Counted from the first letter of the stretch, positions 1 through 10,765 are shown. The stretch: DNA of 64,000 bases from Pseudoips prasinana (GCA_951640165.1 OX621234.1:30136549-30200548), one strand, 5' to 3'. Notes: a model not told the origin generated them from the sequence alone. Made by a program: numbers and translations.

Positions 1-101
1 CTATCATAATATGTTTGTATTGTAGGTATTATTGGTTTAATTGTCATGATGTATGATGGCATGTCATGAGTTTGTATTATGTTTGGGGGGACGTTACATT
101 A

Positions 102-197
102 TCGGGTCAACATATAGGCTACATATTATCACCTACGGGAGAGGAGCTGTGATAATTTATAAAATTTAACGCGGGTAAAACCACGGGGCACAGCTAG
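102..197 (+). mobile_element. Helitron-like 3' end fragment
   Basis: Shares CGGGTCAACATATAGGCTAC through to GGGGCACAGCTAG with the elements at 30476-30798 and 44766-45079. It ends in CTAG preceded by the GCGGGTAAAACC-type hairpin (one arm base changed here). The 5' part is missing. The stretch 198-800 next to it shows nothing I recognise. Confidence 0.55.
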
Positions 198-807
198 TAT
201 TATATATGTATAATAATACTTATTCATTCTATTCGTGTTTGACATGTTATATATTTTAAATTATTTATATCATAGCTGACTTCGTAATAAATTTTTGCAC
301 GACATATCTATACCTATCAAATATAGTTGGGTAAGTTTATAATGTACCCAACAACCATATACCTATATTTTATCAAATAAATGAATGAAAAAGAAAGTTC
401 ATTCATTCATTCACAATTCTTTAGATAGTATGACCAAAATATACCAACATCATCTCAATAAACTCTATGGCTGGACTTCTGTAACCGAATTATTGTAAAT
501 TATTTTAGAAAAAACCTACAGGGATTAAAATAACCAGTGTCAAATTCCATTTTGAATCACTCAGACATACTGTTATAACTTTTATTAGATTTATTATTAT
601 TATTTCATTTCATTAGATTACGTTAAACCTAAAAGTTTGTCCATAAAAACGTTGAATGACATCCCAAATATCGAATCGTAGGTAACAACCGATTTGGAGA
701 ATAGATTATAGAGACTAATTACCTAATAAAGATGCCGTAATTACGAACCCTAAAAATATAATACTCTTGAGCATGTGTGTAATTAATTATACAGAAGATG
801 CACGTAC

Positions 808-975
808 CTCCTTCAACCACGGCGTCTTCTTTGTAGTTCTCCTTCATACCCCTTGCCAATATGTGGTGGTAGAACTGTTTGGCGCTCTGCCTCACTTCTG
901 GAGTCACCTCCATCTTGGACACGGCCCCGATCAGAACCGACAGCTTCTGGCGGGCCGTCGATATTAACTTGTCGA
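808..975 (-). CDS. Host gene exon 9 visible (2 nt, 55 codons, 1 nt)
   Basis: Acceptor TTTTATTTTAACAG and donor GGAGGTACGTGC. The peptide starts DKLISTARQKLSVLIGAVSK, continues MEVTPEVRQSAKQFYHHI and ends EDAVVEG. GC content is clearly higher than the flanking intron. The first two bases join the last T of the previous exon to give Phe. One base is left over at the end, so at least one more exon lies left of position 1. Confidence 0.78.
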
Positions 976-1055
976 CTGTTAAAATAAAAATGGAACTTTA
1001 GCACTTTCTATATTTCTCAACTGTTGTTTTTTATTTAGTTTTTTTTAAACCACGC

Positions 1056-1478
1056 CCGCACAAGGGAATCTTATCCCTGTGTCGCGGGGTAATTTACAAA
1101 CATATAATAGACGGAATTTTTTTAAATTATGTTATTATTTATTATATACCTCATAGGGGTTATAATTTCAGCACGCATGTCATGTTATTAATACTAAGCA
1201 TTGCATGTTGTAAAAGGTGACTGTGACTTAAAATTGCAAACTTTAATTTAAAAAAAATATATATTTGCATGCCCATGATGGTAAGACCCAGTGCACTTTA
1301 AAACTTTATTGTACCATCCAATGTATCACCTGTGTTCTGCAAATAAAATTACTTATGACACAAATTACATCCAGACTCAGAACAACTATTTATGGGTCAC
1401 ACAATTAGTTGTCCGGCGCGGGACTCGAACCCGCGAAACGAAGAGGCGAAGCGACTGTCTTAGCCGCTGCGCCTCAAA
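1056..1478 (-). mobile_element. tRNA-headed SINE, family S1, interrupted copy
   Basis: Head (1400-1475) reads on the minus strand as a degenerate tRNA: A box GGCGCAGCGGCTAAGACAG, B box GGGTTCGAGTCCCG. The body (1356-1400) matches the other S1 copies. The tail with ATCCCTGTGTCGCGGGGTA lies at 1063-1112, separated by about 240 bp of unrelated AT-rich DNA, so the copy was split by an insertion. Confidence 0.65.
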
Positions 1479-1614
1479 TTATTGCTACATTACTGATTTT
1501 GCTGTAGAAGGCTGGTTTGATCTTAAATAAATAATGTAGTGTTAACCTTCTCAGTTTATCCACCAACAATCCAATCCACCAAAAAATAAATTTTATAAAT
1601 GTTTTCATACAATG

Positions 1615-1745
1615 TGTACCTAAATATCTATTTAGAAATAATAATGTATTCAACTATATTACTACAAACATGTTCTGACTATTTACAAGCGCTTTTTTAA
1701 AGTCTACGTGAATAAAAACCTTTTTTATTTTATTTATTTTATTTT
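1615..1745 (+). repeat. Family X repeat, 3' half
   Basis: Contains CTACAAACATGTTCTGACTA and AAGCGCTTTTTTAAAGTCTA, shared with 23655-23960 plus 30391-30470, and with minus-strand copies at 46430-46620 and 52382-52640. No coding capacity. Probably a short non-autonomous element of unknown class. Confidence 0.5.
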
Positions 1746-1796
1746 AACATTTTGAACTGGTCATATCATAATACGGGTGTAGTCTAGAATATTAAA

Positions 1797-2002
1797 CCTA
1801 TATACTTATATGTACTTCCTCCAGATAACTGATATACTACATATACTACTTTTTTTGTAAATATATTCTTATATAGATACTTTTTACACCCAGACTCAGG
1901 TCAAACAGACATGTTCATGCACAAAAATATCTGTCCTGGGTGGGAATCGAACCCTCGACCTCCGGCGTGAAAAGCAAGCATTTGCCAACCACGCCAACAG
2001 TT
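1797..2002 (-). mobile_element. tRNA-headed SINE, family S2
   Basis: On the minus strand the head reads GTTGGCGTGGTTGGCAAATG, with B box GGGTTCGATTCCCACCC-like sequence slightly changed, followed by the body AGTCTGGGTGT and an AT-rich tail containing ATATGTAGTATATCAGTTAT. Same family as copies near 31905, 32425, 34930, 39955, 42150, 49745 and 50680. Confidence 0.7.
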
Positions 2003-2235
2003 AACTTAGTGTTAACCTTCCCAGTTCATCCACCAACATTTGGAACTGGTCATATCATAATACGGGTGTAGTCTCGAATATTAAACCTACAATAATATAA
2101 GTATGTACTTCCTACTACTTAATATGCGAAAGTTTGTGAGAAGACATGGATGTTTGTTACGCAAAAACTACGGAACTGATTTTGATGTAACTTTGTAATA
2201 TTTTTTTTTATATATAAAAGAACTCACGCTCTAGC

Positions 2236-2411
2236 TAATCTAGTCCCTGTGTCGCGGGGTACTTTACAAACATATAATAGACGAACACAAATTACATCCA
2301 GCCTCAGAACAATTATTTATGGGTCACACAAATAGTTGTCCGGCGCGAGACTCGAACCCGCGACACGAAGAGGCGAGGCGACTGTCTTAGCCGCTGCACC
2401 ACACGTGCAGT
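2236..2411 (-). mobile_element. tRNA-headed SINE, family S1, near complete
   Basis: Minus-strand copy with A box, B box (GGGTTCGAGTCTCGCGCC), the ATAATTGTTCTGAGGCTG body, and the tail ending in TACCCCGCGACACAGGGACT. It lies just downstream of a 2140-2235 stretch with the GCGAAAGTTTGTGAG Helitron-like motif. Confidence 0.7.
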
Positions 2412-2482
2412 CAAAGTCAAAATATAGCTAAGTAAGTATGTATCCGAATACCACATAGGCTATAATTCATACAGTTTACCGC

Positions 2483-2630
2483 GGGTGAAACCAGTAATAA
2501 AATAATTAATTAACAATAAGGAAACTTTTAAATTCTTAAAATATTTATGATGTACGTGGGTGAAACCAGTAATAAATTAATTAATTAACAATAAGGAAAC
2601 TTTTAAATTCTTAAAATATTTATGATGTAC
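2483..2630. repeat. Direct duplication of about 75 bp
   Basis: The unit starting GGGTGAAACCAGTAATAAA and ending TTTATGATGTAC is present twice in a row with only one or two differences, a recent tandem duplication inside the relic of a Helitron-like end (CCGCGGGTGAAACC). From 2640 to 3170 I see only AT-rich sequence with no feature. Confidence 0.75.
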
Positions 2631-3192
2631 AACACTTGATACATCTCACTATCTATATCGAATATTTCTCGCTGGGCAAAATTTAAAAAACTACTCTATG
2701 ATCAATCGTAACATTAATCGAATGGTAATAAACTTATTAAAAAAAACTCCACGAGAATGCCGATATTAATGCAATTAACGGGTACAAGACCAAACTCCCC
2801 ATATTAATAGAAATACGGGATCCTATTTTATTTTTAGTATAGCGACATCTATTGACACCTATAATAAAATTAGTATGCACCGTACATATTACGCACTATT
2901 AAATTAAAAACTTTAGATGGCAAGACAATTCTTTACCCTATGAAGAACACCATCACCTGATCCTCCGAATTAAGATTTATTGGCTTATTTTTAATTAAAT
3001 CATAACATATCTTAAAACATTAAATATCTTTCTGATAATAGAAAAAGCAAGTAGGTATTGGCAAAGATATAATAATACCTACTAAATGTTTCATTTTGGA
3101 TGATTTGTTTTAAAGAATTTTAACAATTGTAAAAAAAAATTGAGAAAAGCCTACCTACTTTATTGGGGCTGTAAATTCTTAATTGCGTTGAA

Positions 3193-3268
3193 TATATACT
3201 ATAGTGGAAAAAGAGCTAAGTACATATGCTTATATACTATAGTGGAAAAAGAGCTAAGTACATATGCA
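3193..3268. repeat. Tandem duplication, 38-bp unit, two copies
   Basis: TATATACTATAGTGGAAAAA followed by GAGCTAAGTACATATGC occurs twice back to back. It abuts the SINE at 3287. Confidence 0.75.
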
Positions 3269-3286
3269 TATAATATATGTAAATTG

Positions 3287-3466
3287 CACGTGTGGCGCAG
3301 CGGCTAAGACTGTCGCCTCGCTGCTTCGAGTCCCGCGCCGGACAACTATTCGTGTGACCCTCAAATAGTTGTTCTGAGTCTGGATGTAATTTCTCTCCGT
3401 ATTATAGGTCTGTAAAGTACCGAGCGACACAGGGATTAGATTCCCTAGTACAGGCATTGTCTTTTT
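3287..3466 (+). mobile_element. tRNA-headed SINE, family S1, plus strand
   Basis: Head GCACGTGTGGCGCAGCGGCT, B-box region GCTTCGAGTCCCGCGCC (part of the B box deleted), body GTTGTTCTGAGTCTGGATGT, tail with GTACCGAGCGACACAGGGAT and an A-rich end (AAAAAAAAAATATTTG). Confidence 0.72.
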
Positions 3467-3885
3467 ATAAAAAAAAAAATATTTGTTTAATATTATGAGC
3501 GGTAACAGCGCAGCTGAATAATAAATAATTTAAAAATATAGATATCCGAAGGGCCCAGCCCAAATCAGTGATTTATCAATTTTATAAGTTCCACATAACC
3601 TTCTGAAAAAAAAAATACGTGGCGACTGAGAACTTGCATAAGAAAACTATGAGCGGTAAAAGAATTGACAAATATTTGTATTTGAACGACACTTATTTTT
3701 CACTAAGAGACTAATTTATCGAATTAAAGCTCATAGCGTATGTGTTCGTAATGAGATTTTTGCGTCCCAGTGGAATGGAATGATTTGGTACACAAGCATA
3801 GGTATTTTTACTGGTAATTTTCCTTCCTATGTAAAGCGTTCTTTATCTTTGTATACTTATATTATCACAACAAATATAAGTACAT

Positions 3886-4020
3886 ACATACATAGACTCA
3901 AGCTTGTTTCCCAGAGGGGTAGGCAGAGACAACGGATTTGCCACGATCTTTGCATACCTCTTTTGCCTCGTTTACTGTAATTATATTCTTCATACATGTT
4001 CGCCGGTTTAGGGTACTTCT
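3886..4020 (+). repeat. Dispersed repeat R3 (TACATAGACTCA...GAGGGGTAGGCAGAGACAAC)
   Basis: Matches 7215-7380 on the same strand and, inverted, 61100-61195. No coding potential. It contains TTTGCCTCGTTTACTGTAAT and CGCCGGTTTAGGGTA. Confidence 0.6.
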
Positions 4021-4127
4021 GACCAAGCAAGTATACATAATATATTAAAATTAAAATCCAATCGTCAAATACTTATTACGTATTTATATGTATTATATAA
4101 CTAGCTAGTACAATTTTTTTAAGATAA

Positions 4128-4291
4128 CCCCCGCGGGTACTTTACAAACATATAATAGACGGACACAAATTACATACAGATTCAGAACAACTATTTATGG
4201 GTCACATAAATAGTTGTCCGGCGCGGGACGCGAACCCACGACAGGAAGCGGCGAGGCGACTATCTTAGCCGCTGCGCCATACGTGCAGTCG
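4128..4291 (-). mobile_element. tRNA-headed SINE, family S1, minus strand
   Basis: Contains the reversed head (CGCTGCGCCATACGTGC) and the body ACAGATTCAGAACAACTATT. The B box carries GTCGTGGGTTCGCGTCCCGC. The neighbouring 4330-4560 shows a GC-rich repeat-like stretch that I cannot classify. Confidence 0.68.
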
Positions 4292-4660
4292 AAATGTTTG
4301 CTGTCTGTCTGTATTTTCTAGTAAACTAATTCCTTCTGCGTTTTTCTTTACCGTGTGGGCAGCGGTTACCTTAGTGCCAGAGTTGATTAAGCCGCGCAGT
4401 AGGCCTCTGATATGCGAAGACAAACGGGACCGACAGCTATACGTGGCCTCAGAGCACGGAGACGCTCCGCAATTTAAACCACTTTAAAGGCCACCCATCT
4501 ATGGACTGAGCGCGTGCCTACGTGCTGTACCTTGCCGATCACATAAGGGCCTCTTCAACTAGGTAACTAATACACTTTGACAAAAGTACTAAGTAGGTGG
4601 TTGTTTACATTTTGTTAAGTTGCATGCGCAAGTGCTATATGATTAATTCACTCGTTTTAT

Positions 4661-4798
4661 GTACAAACGCCGGCACATCCAGCTACTCCAATCTGTCACG
4701 TTTCTTTTATAGACTTTCAACTTTATCACATAAGCATAAGGTTCACTTTCAATTGGGGAAATTTGACAGATTGGGGTAGCTTGATGTGCTGGCGTAGG
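4661..4798 (+). mobile_element. Foldback MITE, family F1
   Basis: Inverted arms: CGCCGGCACATCCAGCTACT at the left pairs with GGGGTAGCTTGATGTGCTGG at the right, separated by a short spacer ATCACATAAGCATAAGGTTC. Three more copies at 5560, 43046 and 62727. Length near 135 bp, no coding capacity. Confidence 0.75.
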
Positions 4799-5392
4799 TA
4801 AGTGCTCCTTGTAATTCCTTGCTACTAAGTGAGCATGTGAACACCATGCGTGATCATAATGATCACTTTATGTAATACTAGTCACCCGACCCGGCTTTGC
4901 GTGGGTAGACAGATGGATATATAAATGAGTAACTTAACGCCAAATAAGACAACAGTGTTGGCTTTGGGTATGGGTACATACATTTATGTAATTAGGAATC
5001 TCAAATAAAAAAATAATACAGGTCACGCCTGCCCCCGCTACTCGCTGCTAACATTGCTATTATTGGCAAAATATATCTTAATATCACCGAAGTAATTATC
5101 AAGTTAATCATTTACAAACACATAAAATCTAATCTTTTCCCATTATAATATTATTTTATTAGGTCTCGCATTGAAAAGTAGCTTATTGATGAGAAAGGAT
5201 TCTCAGGGCCAAGACTATCTGCGTACCAAATTTCAGTTAAATCGGTTCAGTAGTTTTGGCGTGTAAGTGCGACAGACAGACAGAGTTGCTTTCGCATTTA
5301 TAATATTAATAAGGATTATTCTATTATATCCGAAAGTTTTTCTAGTTCAATTGATCTACGAAAGAAAATAATAATTAAGGAGGAAATCATAC

Positions 5393-5491
5393 AGTCAGCT
5401 TCGACTTCAGGTACAGGTTGCAGCACATCTTCCAGCGCGTACTGGATCGCTGGAGGTATTTCGGTATACGGCCGGGAAACATTTGGAGCAC
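5393..5491 (-). CDS. Host gene exon 8 visible (2 nt, 32 codons, 1 nt)
   Basis: Acceptor TATTTTATTTAG and donor GACTGTATGATT. The donor is weaker than the others because the exon ends in T rather than G. The peptide is APNVSRPYTEIPPAIQYALE followed by DVLQPVPEVEAD, a proline-containing linker and not a coil. Phase fits both neighbours. Too short to stand alone, and the phase agreement is the main support. Confidence 0.7.
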
Positions 5492-5559
5492 CTAAATAAA
5501 ATAATATATATATAATTTAGATCCTATAAATTCAAGTTCGAATTCATCACAGTGTTAAA

Positions 5560-5697
5560 TACAGACGCCAGCACATCCAGCTACCCCAATCTGTCAAATT
5601 ACTTTTATAGATTTTCTATGCTCACATAAGCATAAGGTTCACTTTCAATTGGGGCAATTTGACAGATTGGGGTAGCTTGATGTACTGGCGTCTGTAC
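5560..5697 (+). mobile_element. Foldback MITE, family F1, best-preserved copy
   Basis: Starts ACAGACGCCAGCACATCCAG and ends GTACTGGCGTCTGTA, giving nearly full-length inverted arms. It lies 70 bp upstream (minus-strand sense) of exon 5393-5491. Confidence 0.78.
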
Positions 5698-5789
5698 ATG
5701 GAACAGGATACCCGTCGATTTTAAAATTATTTTTTGACGGCTTAAACTTTATTAAATAATTAATCCAGATCCGTTAGTAAATAATCTTA

Positions 5790-6145
5790 ATATTTAATGA
5801 ATGGTCAAATACCAATTTTCATGCGTTCAACTTCAAAAATGTCGCAATTTTCATACAAAGTAACATCCCCTATTTTACGCCCTTAGGGGTGGAATTCCCA
5901 AAATCCTGAAACACATATTTTTTAAATGAAAGGCCAAATACCAATTTTCATGCCTTTAACTTCGAAAATTACGGATATTCATACAAACTTTTATCCCCTA
6001 TTTTACTCCCTTAGCGGATGAATTCCAAAAATCGTTTCTTAGTGCTCCCCTACATTATAAAAGGAACCCCTGTTCACAATTTCATGTTTTTAACCCTTAT
6101 AGTTTAGGCCCTGCGTTGATATATAAGTCAGTGAGTCAGGTTTGC
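5790..6145 (-). repeat. Reverse copies of the 20580-21800 array unit
   Basis: Two to three copies of GGTCAAATACCAATTTTCAT / CATACAAAGTAACATCCCCT / TTTTACGCCCTTAGGGGTGG, the reverse complement of the tandem unit at 20580-21800, followed by a decayed third unit. Confidence 0.62.
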
Positions 6146-6404
6146 CTTTTATATACATATATAAATAATGAGGCTGTAGGTGTCCAATATTGTTTTTTTT
6201 CCGGTCGCATAATTCTAAACGCAACCATAAATCACCTTTGTTATTAACCAACTTAATTAAAACGCCAATAAATGATCAAATTATTATTAAACGTACAGCC
6301 ATATTTTTTATTTTCTTATTTATTTTTTATTTATTTATTTATAAGGATTGGATCCAAGTTCAAATATTACAACTTACAAGAGTACAAACAAAAAAGAACA
6401 AAGA

Positions 6405-6777
6405 CGAAAAAATCGGTCAAGTGCCAGTCGGACTCGCGCACGAAGGTTTCTATACCATTATTTATAAAAACCACCAATAAAATTCACGTTTGCTGTATGG
6501 GAGCCCCCTTAAATATTTATTTTATTTAGTTTTTTAGTATTTGTTGTTATAGCGTCAACAGAAACACATCATCTGTGAAAAGTTCACACGGTTCATGAGA
6601 TAGAGATTGTATCTCATGAACCGTGTGAAATTTTCACAGACGATGTATTTCTGTTGCCGCTATAACAACGGACAGACGGACGCCGGACAACGCTGTGACA
6701 GACGGACAGACAGACAGACAGCAAAGTCTTAGTAATAGGGTCCCATTTTACCCTTTGGGTACGGAACCCTAAAAACT
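6405..6777 (+). repeat. Dispersed repeat R1 (GTGCGAGTCGGACTCG type)
   Basis: Begins with GGTCAAGTGCCAGTCGGACT and ends GGGTACGGAACCCTAAAAAC. The centre (6545-6672) is a strong hairpin: TTGTTATAGCG ... CGCTATAACAA around CATCTGTGAAAA and its complement. The same family is at 17285, 36975 and 53852. Confidence 0.7.
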
Positions 6778-6839
6778 AACATACAAATATACTTTCAAAA
6801 TTACAATCCTGATCTTAGTATCAGGTAAAATTAACTCAC

Positions 6840-6991
6840 CCACACTAGACAGCAGCTCATTTATTTGTTGTAATGAAGTTCTCATCTCTATGATAAGTTT
6901 TCCCTTTTCGTCAAGAGAATTTGTGAGCGTTTTCTCTTCCCGATTCTCAGCTTCCAATTGGGCTTTCAACTGGTTTTTCTCAGCCAAATGC
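6840..6991 (-). CDS. Host gene exon 7 visible (1 nt, 50 codons, 1 nt)
   Basis: Acceptor TTTATTGTCCAG and donor AGTGTGGGTGAGTT. The peptide starts HLAEKNQLKAQLEAENREE, is a textbook coiled coil, and ends INELLSSVG. The one-base overhangs at both ends match the neighbours at 43291 and 5491. It lies 60 bp from the end of a GTGCGAGTCGGACTCG-type repeat (6405-6777). Confidence 0.82.
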
Positions 6992-7214
6992 CTGGACAAT
7001 AAAGAGAAAGTACTCTAATTTATTTTAATTTCTTGTTAAAGTGATTAATGGCTTCACGAGAACGGGGGTTTAAGCCAGAAACACCCAAAGGCAAATCAAA
7101 CTGGCCAACCGAGGGTTTCTTACCTTGTTTATAATTGTAAGTATTGAGAGTTATAATAAAAATACCGGCCAATAGCGAGTCGGACATGCATACCATCGAT
7201 TACTTTATTCTATT

Positions 7215-7600
7215 TGTTATAATACATACATAGACTCACGCCTTTTTCCCAGAGGGGTAGGCAGAGACAACGGATTTCCATTTGGCACGATCTTTGCACA
7301 CCTCTTTTGCCTCGTTTACTGTCATTATATTCTTCATACATGCTCGCCGGTTTAGGGTAGGTAGGTACTTCTGACCTGGCCTTTCTTGAGAACGTCTCCG
7401 ATCCAGCACGAGTTCCTGCAGTTTACTTATTCGATCAAACGTACAGTTTCGTCCCATACATTGAGCACCAGAGTTTTAGTTCTTAATAGTTTCCGCGAGA
7501 GGCGCTGGTGCTCAATGTATGGGAGGAAACTGTACGTGTGATCGAGTAAGTAAACTGCAGGAACTCGTGCTAGAGGCACTGGTTAAGAGCCTTCTGTGGT
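7215..7600 (+). repeat. R3 repeat followed by a 67-bp inverted repeat
   Basis: 7215-7380 is the R3 repeat. 7405-7471 and 7505-7571 are inverted copies of each other (AGCACGAGTTCCTGCAG ... CTGCAGGAACTCGTGCT), with a 33-bp loop. A decayed relative is at 46780-46930. Confidence 0.7.
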
Positions 7601-7734
7601 AGCCAAATGCTTATTGCCTTCAATTCCATAATTTTAATATAGCACAATTAAATTTGAAAATAATAGATTAGTAACCTGTTATTTAATTTAGGATTTAAGA
7701 AAATATATCTGATAAAACAGGCCGCACGGACGGA

Positions 7735-7850
7735 CTTTTTTTTTTGTAATTGTTATACTGTATTCGACTATGTTTATGTACAGCATTGTGAACTTGACAA
7801 GTACAAGTGTATGTTAATACCGAAGTGCTGAATAAATATTAAATGGTGGT
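7735..7850 (+). repeat. Dispersed repeat R2, plus strand
   Basis: Contains GAACTTGACAAGTACAAGTG and AATACCGAAGTGCTGAATAA. The same sequence occurs inverted at 32750-32850 (CACTTGTACTTGTCAAGCTC). Confidence 0.6.
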
Positions 7851-8075
7851 AGCATTAAAGCGCGACCGTCGTTATAAACACAAGGTCCGCCATAATAATA
7901 ATATTTCATTGGTGTTTGATAGCTACAATTTTAAATTTCGTTAGTTAAACCTACACATGATCTCCTTGACAATAACTTAATATCATTACTATTATAATAT
8001 AAATCTCATTGTAATTTTTTTCATACAATTCGTGTAGTTACCTAAATATCTATAGATATTAAAAAAAAAAACAAC
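7845..8075 (+). repeat. Family X repeat, 5' half
   Basis: GGTGGTAGCATTAAAGCGCG, CCTACACATGATCTCCTTGA and TCATTGTAATTTTTTTCATA match 23700-23940 closely. It ends 90 bp before the BEL/Pao element. Confidence 0.58.
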
Positions 8076-8163
8076 AATATGTTTAAAAGTTAAATTCGAA
8101 ATTTACATCTATTTAATTTTTTTACATGAATTAGTTTGAATAGGACAAGATTGGATTTATAAC

Positions 8164-8381
8164 TGTACGGTTCACGTACAGGCTTATTTTGCTTACGCCG
8201 CCTTAACCTAGTTTCGGCGCATTACTTATACATACTTTCGACATTAATATAGTTAGTTGACAAATAACAATAACAACGAACAGATTAGCATCCAAATAAC
8301 TTATATTGTATACTTGAGTAATAAACGTGGTTTTAAGTCAACTCAACTCGTTTATCTACACACCACCTCGAGACCCGTACA
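8164..8381 (+). repeat. 5' LTR of the BEL/Pao element
   Basis: 218 bp, TGT...ACA ends, short inverted TGTACGG/CCGTACA termini. AATAAACG near 8328 may serve as a polyadenylation signal. Identical by eye to 15890-16107. Confidence 0.93.
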
Positions 8382-8388
8382 GCCGTTT

Positions 8389-8406
8389 TGGTCCTTCGAG
8401 AAGTGA
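8389..8406 (+). other. Putative tRNA primer-binding site
   Basis: TGGTCCTTCGAG starts 8 bases after the 5' LTR. TGG is the complement of a tRNA CCA end. I do not assign the tRNA species. The 5' untranslated leader runs on to 8662. Confidence 0.55.
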
Positions 8407-8662
8407 AAAGTGCTGGTACTACGTGTGGCAGGGTTCTTAGTGCCGATAGCGAATCGGTCGAACTGGTCTCCCAGAAGCGGGTCGCCCCAGTTGGATTGAG
8501 ACAAAGACGCACATATCGGACGAGGAACTAAACACAGTAAGTACCAATACTAACTACAATCTGCGAACATATTGCAAAAAAAAAAACTGAACTAGTGCCT
8601 ACGGTGAAACAACTACTGAAGGCTTACTATAACTATTACTTTAACTAAGTAACTAATTAACA

Positions 8663-10765
8663 ATGATGGGTCAAAATTTCGAGGAGGTTATGAGCCAACA
8701 AGAGGCTACTTTTTGCACGTTAAAACAAATATGTGCTAACTACAAGAAAGACAGCCCTACTAGGAAGACCTTAGAATATCTAGAAGAGCGTCTTACGAGA
8801 CTAAACAACTGTTGGGAACAATTCGTTCATAACCACCAACTATTGGAATCGACCGGAACAACGGAAAGCCAATACTTTATAGACGACGTTTTTAACAATA
8901 CAAAACGTATGTATGAGAGTGTTTTACAAGACATACTACAACGTAAGTCGGAGCTTACATCGGCGACACCGACTAAAGCAACAATAACAGCTAGTAAGGA
9001 GGAGCTACCCCCTCAGAGTACAAGTAAGACAGGAACTTCTTCAGTTACGAGCGACGCTAAACTTACTACGAGATTTAGTTTCGATGAAGGGGACTTCCAC
9101 GTACCGCCTCGAAAAACGGACGAATCGTCGGAAAAGGAACAGGATCTTTTGCGAGTGCAGTACTGTAACTTTAGAGCTTTTAAAAGAGCCGTGGAAAAGA
9201 TGGATTTGTCAACATCTTTGGAAAAATGGGAATTGGAAGATAATCTAACTATCATAAAATCTAAATGGCAACAAGTGGAGAAAGCACACTGGCAGCTAGA
9301 TTATTGGCTACAGGAAGAAGACCCTAAGTATAGACAAAAGTATGATATATTAGAAAATATTTATGACAACATACGTAAGAAAATACAACACACCATATGG
9401 AACAATGCTCATTATGAAAAGTCTACGCCGAAAATCATAATACCGGATTTTTATGGCAACTATAATCAATGGTTAAGTTTTCGGGACCTCTATACGGAAA
9501 GCGTACATAACAACCCTATACTTTCTAAGGCCCAAAAAATGCAGCATTTGAAGTCCAAATTAAAGGGCGAAGCAGAGAAGTTAATCCAGCATCTTAGCAT
9601 CAGTGCCGAGAATTATACTTCCTGTTGGGACATAATTACTCACCGTTACGACAACAAAAGACTTTTATTTACATCTTATGTAAATACTCTACTAAACCAA
9701 TCTAACATTCAACAAGCAAATGCCGCCAGTATACGAAAACTTCATGACGTCATGCTAGAGTGTCTGAACGGATTGACAAACATCGGATTAGATATTACAC
9801 AATGGGATCCGCTGGTAGTACATCTTTTGTCACAGAAACTGGATAGCGTTACGTATAACGAATATATAAAAGATCTTAAAGAGCCGAGAGGTTTTCCCGA
9901 CCTACAAGAATTTTCAAAGTTTCTGGAATCCAAGTTCATGGCACTGGAGGCTACACAAAAAGGTAGTCCAAAATCTTTCAGTCCGGAGAAGAATAACATG
10001 TTAGAAAAACATAACAAAAATAGTTACGAAAATCGCAGTAACAATAACTATAATAAATATAATGCACAAAGGTCATCGTACTTTAACAACTCATACAAAT
10101 CACACAAAACCTTCTTGACAACAGCAAAAAATTGCCCGATTTGCAAAACTGACCATGTTTTGATGAAATGCGAAAAGTTCTTGGCTATGACAGAAAAGGG
10201 GCGCCGAGACTGCGTTCGGAATTTGCGTGTTTGCAAAAATTGTTTGTACAGTCACGGCGAAAAACAATGTACGTCAATGAAAACATGTAGGATATGTCAT
10301 AAGCTTCATCATACTTTGCTGCATGAAACAATGGAACAACCTGGTAATTCGCAATCTACCCCATCGACAAGTACCTCTGCGCGAGGGGTGAACAACATTA
10401 CTAACGAGGGCATGGAAGTTTTGTTAACAACTGTACTGCTCAAGGTAAAAACAATCGATGGCGAGTATATCTACTTAAGAGGTTTGCTAGATCAAGGCTC
10501 ACAAGTAAGTCTTATAACTGAAAATGCCGCCCAGCGCTTGAGGTTACCGCGACAACAAGTGAGTGCCATAGTGTCGGGTGTCGGATCACTAAGCGGAAGT
10601 TGTAAAGGCTCGTTGAACCTAGAATGTAAGTCAATACATTCGGATTATACATTTAACTTACAACCACTCATTATGAAGAAACTGGTTAACAATTTACCAT
10701 CGACATCATTTTCAGTAGAAAGCTGGATTTATCTACAAACGAGTACATATCCATGGATCATATGA
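8663..10765 (+). CDS. Gag and protease of the BEL/Pao element
   Basis: 700 codons in one frame. Residues 1-110 are a charged N-terminal region, and residues 245-440 form the Gag capsid-like region (motif IPDFYGNYNQWLSFRDLY, typical of BEL/Pao Gag). From Cys491 onward comes a cysteine/histidine-rich zinc-knuckle region (CPICKTDH ... CKNC ... CRIC), which binds RNA. A retropepsin-like active site LLDQGSQVSL begins near residue 608, with the catalytic Asp at 610; BEL family proteases use D-S/Q-G. The frame stops soon after FSVESWIYLQ because sequence that should link protease to reverse transcriptase is absent. Start chosen at the first ATG after the leader. Confidence 0.9.
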   Translation: MMGQNFEEVMSQQEATFCTLKQICANYKKDSPTRKTLEYLEERLTRLNNCWEQFVHNHQLLESTGTTESQYFIDDVFNNTKRMYESVLQDILQRKSELTSATPTKATITASKEELPPQSTSKTGTSSVTSDAKLTTRFSFDEGDFHVPPRKTDESSEKEQDLLRVQYCNFRAFKRAVEKMDLSTSLEKWELEDNLTIIKSKWQQVEKAHWQLDYWLQEEDPKYRQKYDILENIYDNIRKKIQHTIWNNAHYEKSTPKIIIPDFYGNYNQWLSFRDLYTESVHNNPILSKAQKMQHLKSKLKGEAEKLIQHLSISAENYTSCWDIITHRYDNKRLLFTSYVNTLLNQSNIQQANAASIRKLHDVMLECLNGLTNIGLDITQWDPLVVHLLSQKLDSVTYNEYIKDLKEPRGFPDLQEFSKFLESKFMALEATQKGSPKSFSPEKNNMLEKHNKNSYENRSNNNYNKYNAQRSSYFNNSYKSHKTFLTTAKNCPICKTDHVLMKCEKFLAMTEKGRRDCVRNLRVCKNCLYSHGEKQCTSMKTCRICHKLHHTLLHETMEQPGNSQSTPSTSTSARGVNNITNEGMEVLLTTVLLKVKTIDGEYIYLRGLLDQGSQVSLITENAAQRLRLPRQQVSAIVSGVGSLSGSCKGSLNLECKSIHSDYTFNLQPLIMKKLVNNLPSTSFSVESWIYLQTSTYPWII

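Noticed and set aside
1400..1475. tRNA genes suggested by A and B boxes here and at many SINE heads (for example 31925, 45665, 50700, 63150)
   Set aside because: The acceptor stems do not pair, the heads run into shared SINE bodies, and the same sequence recurs as a repeat family.
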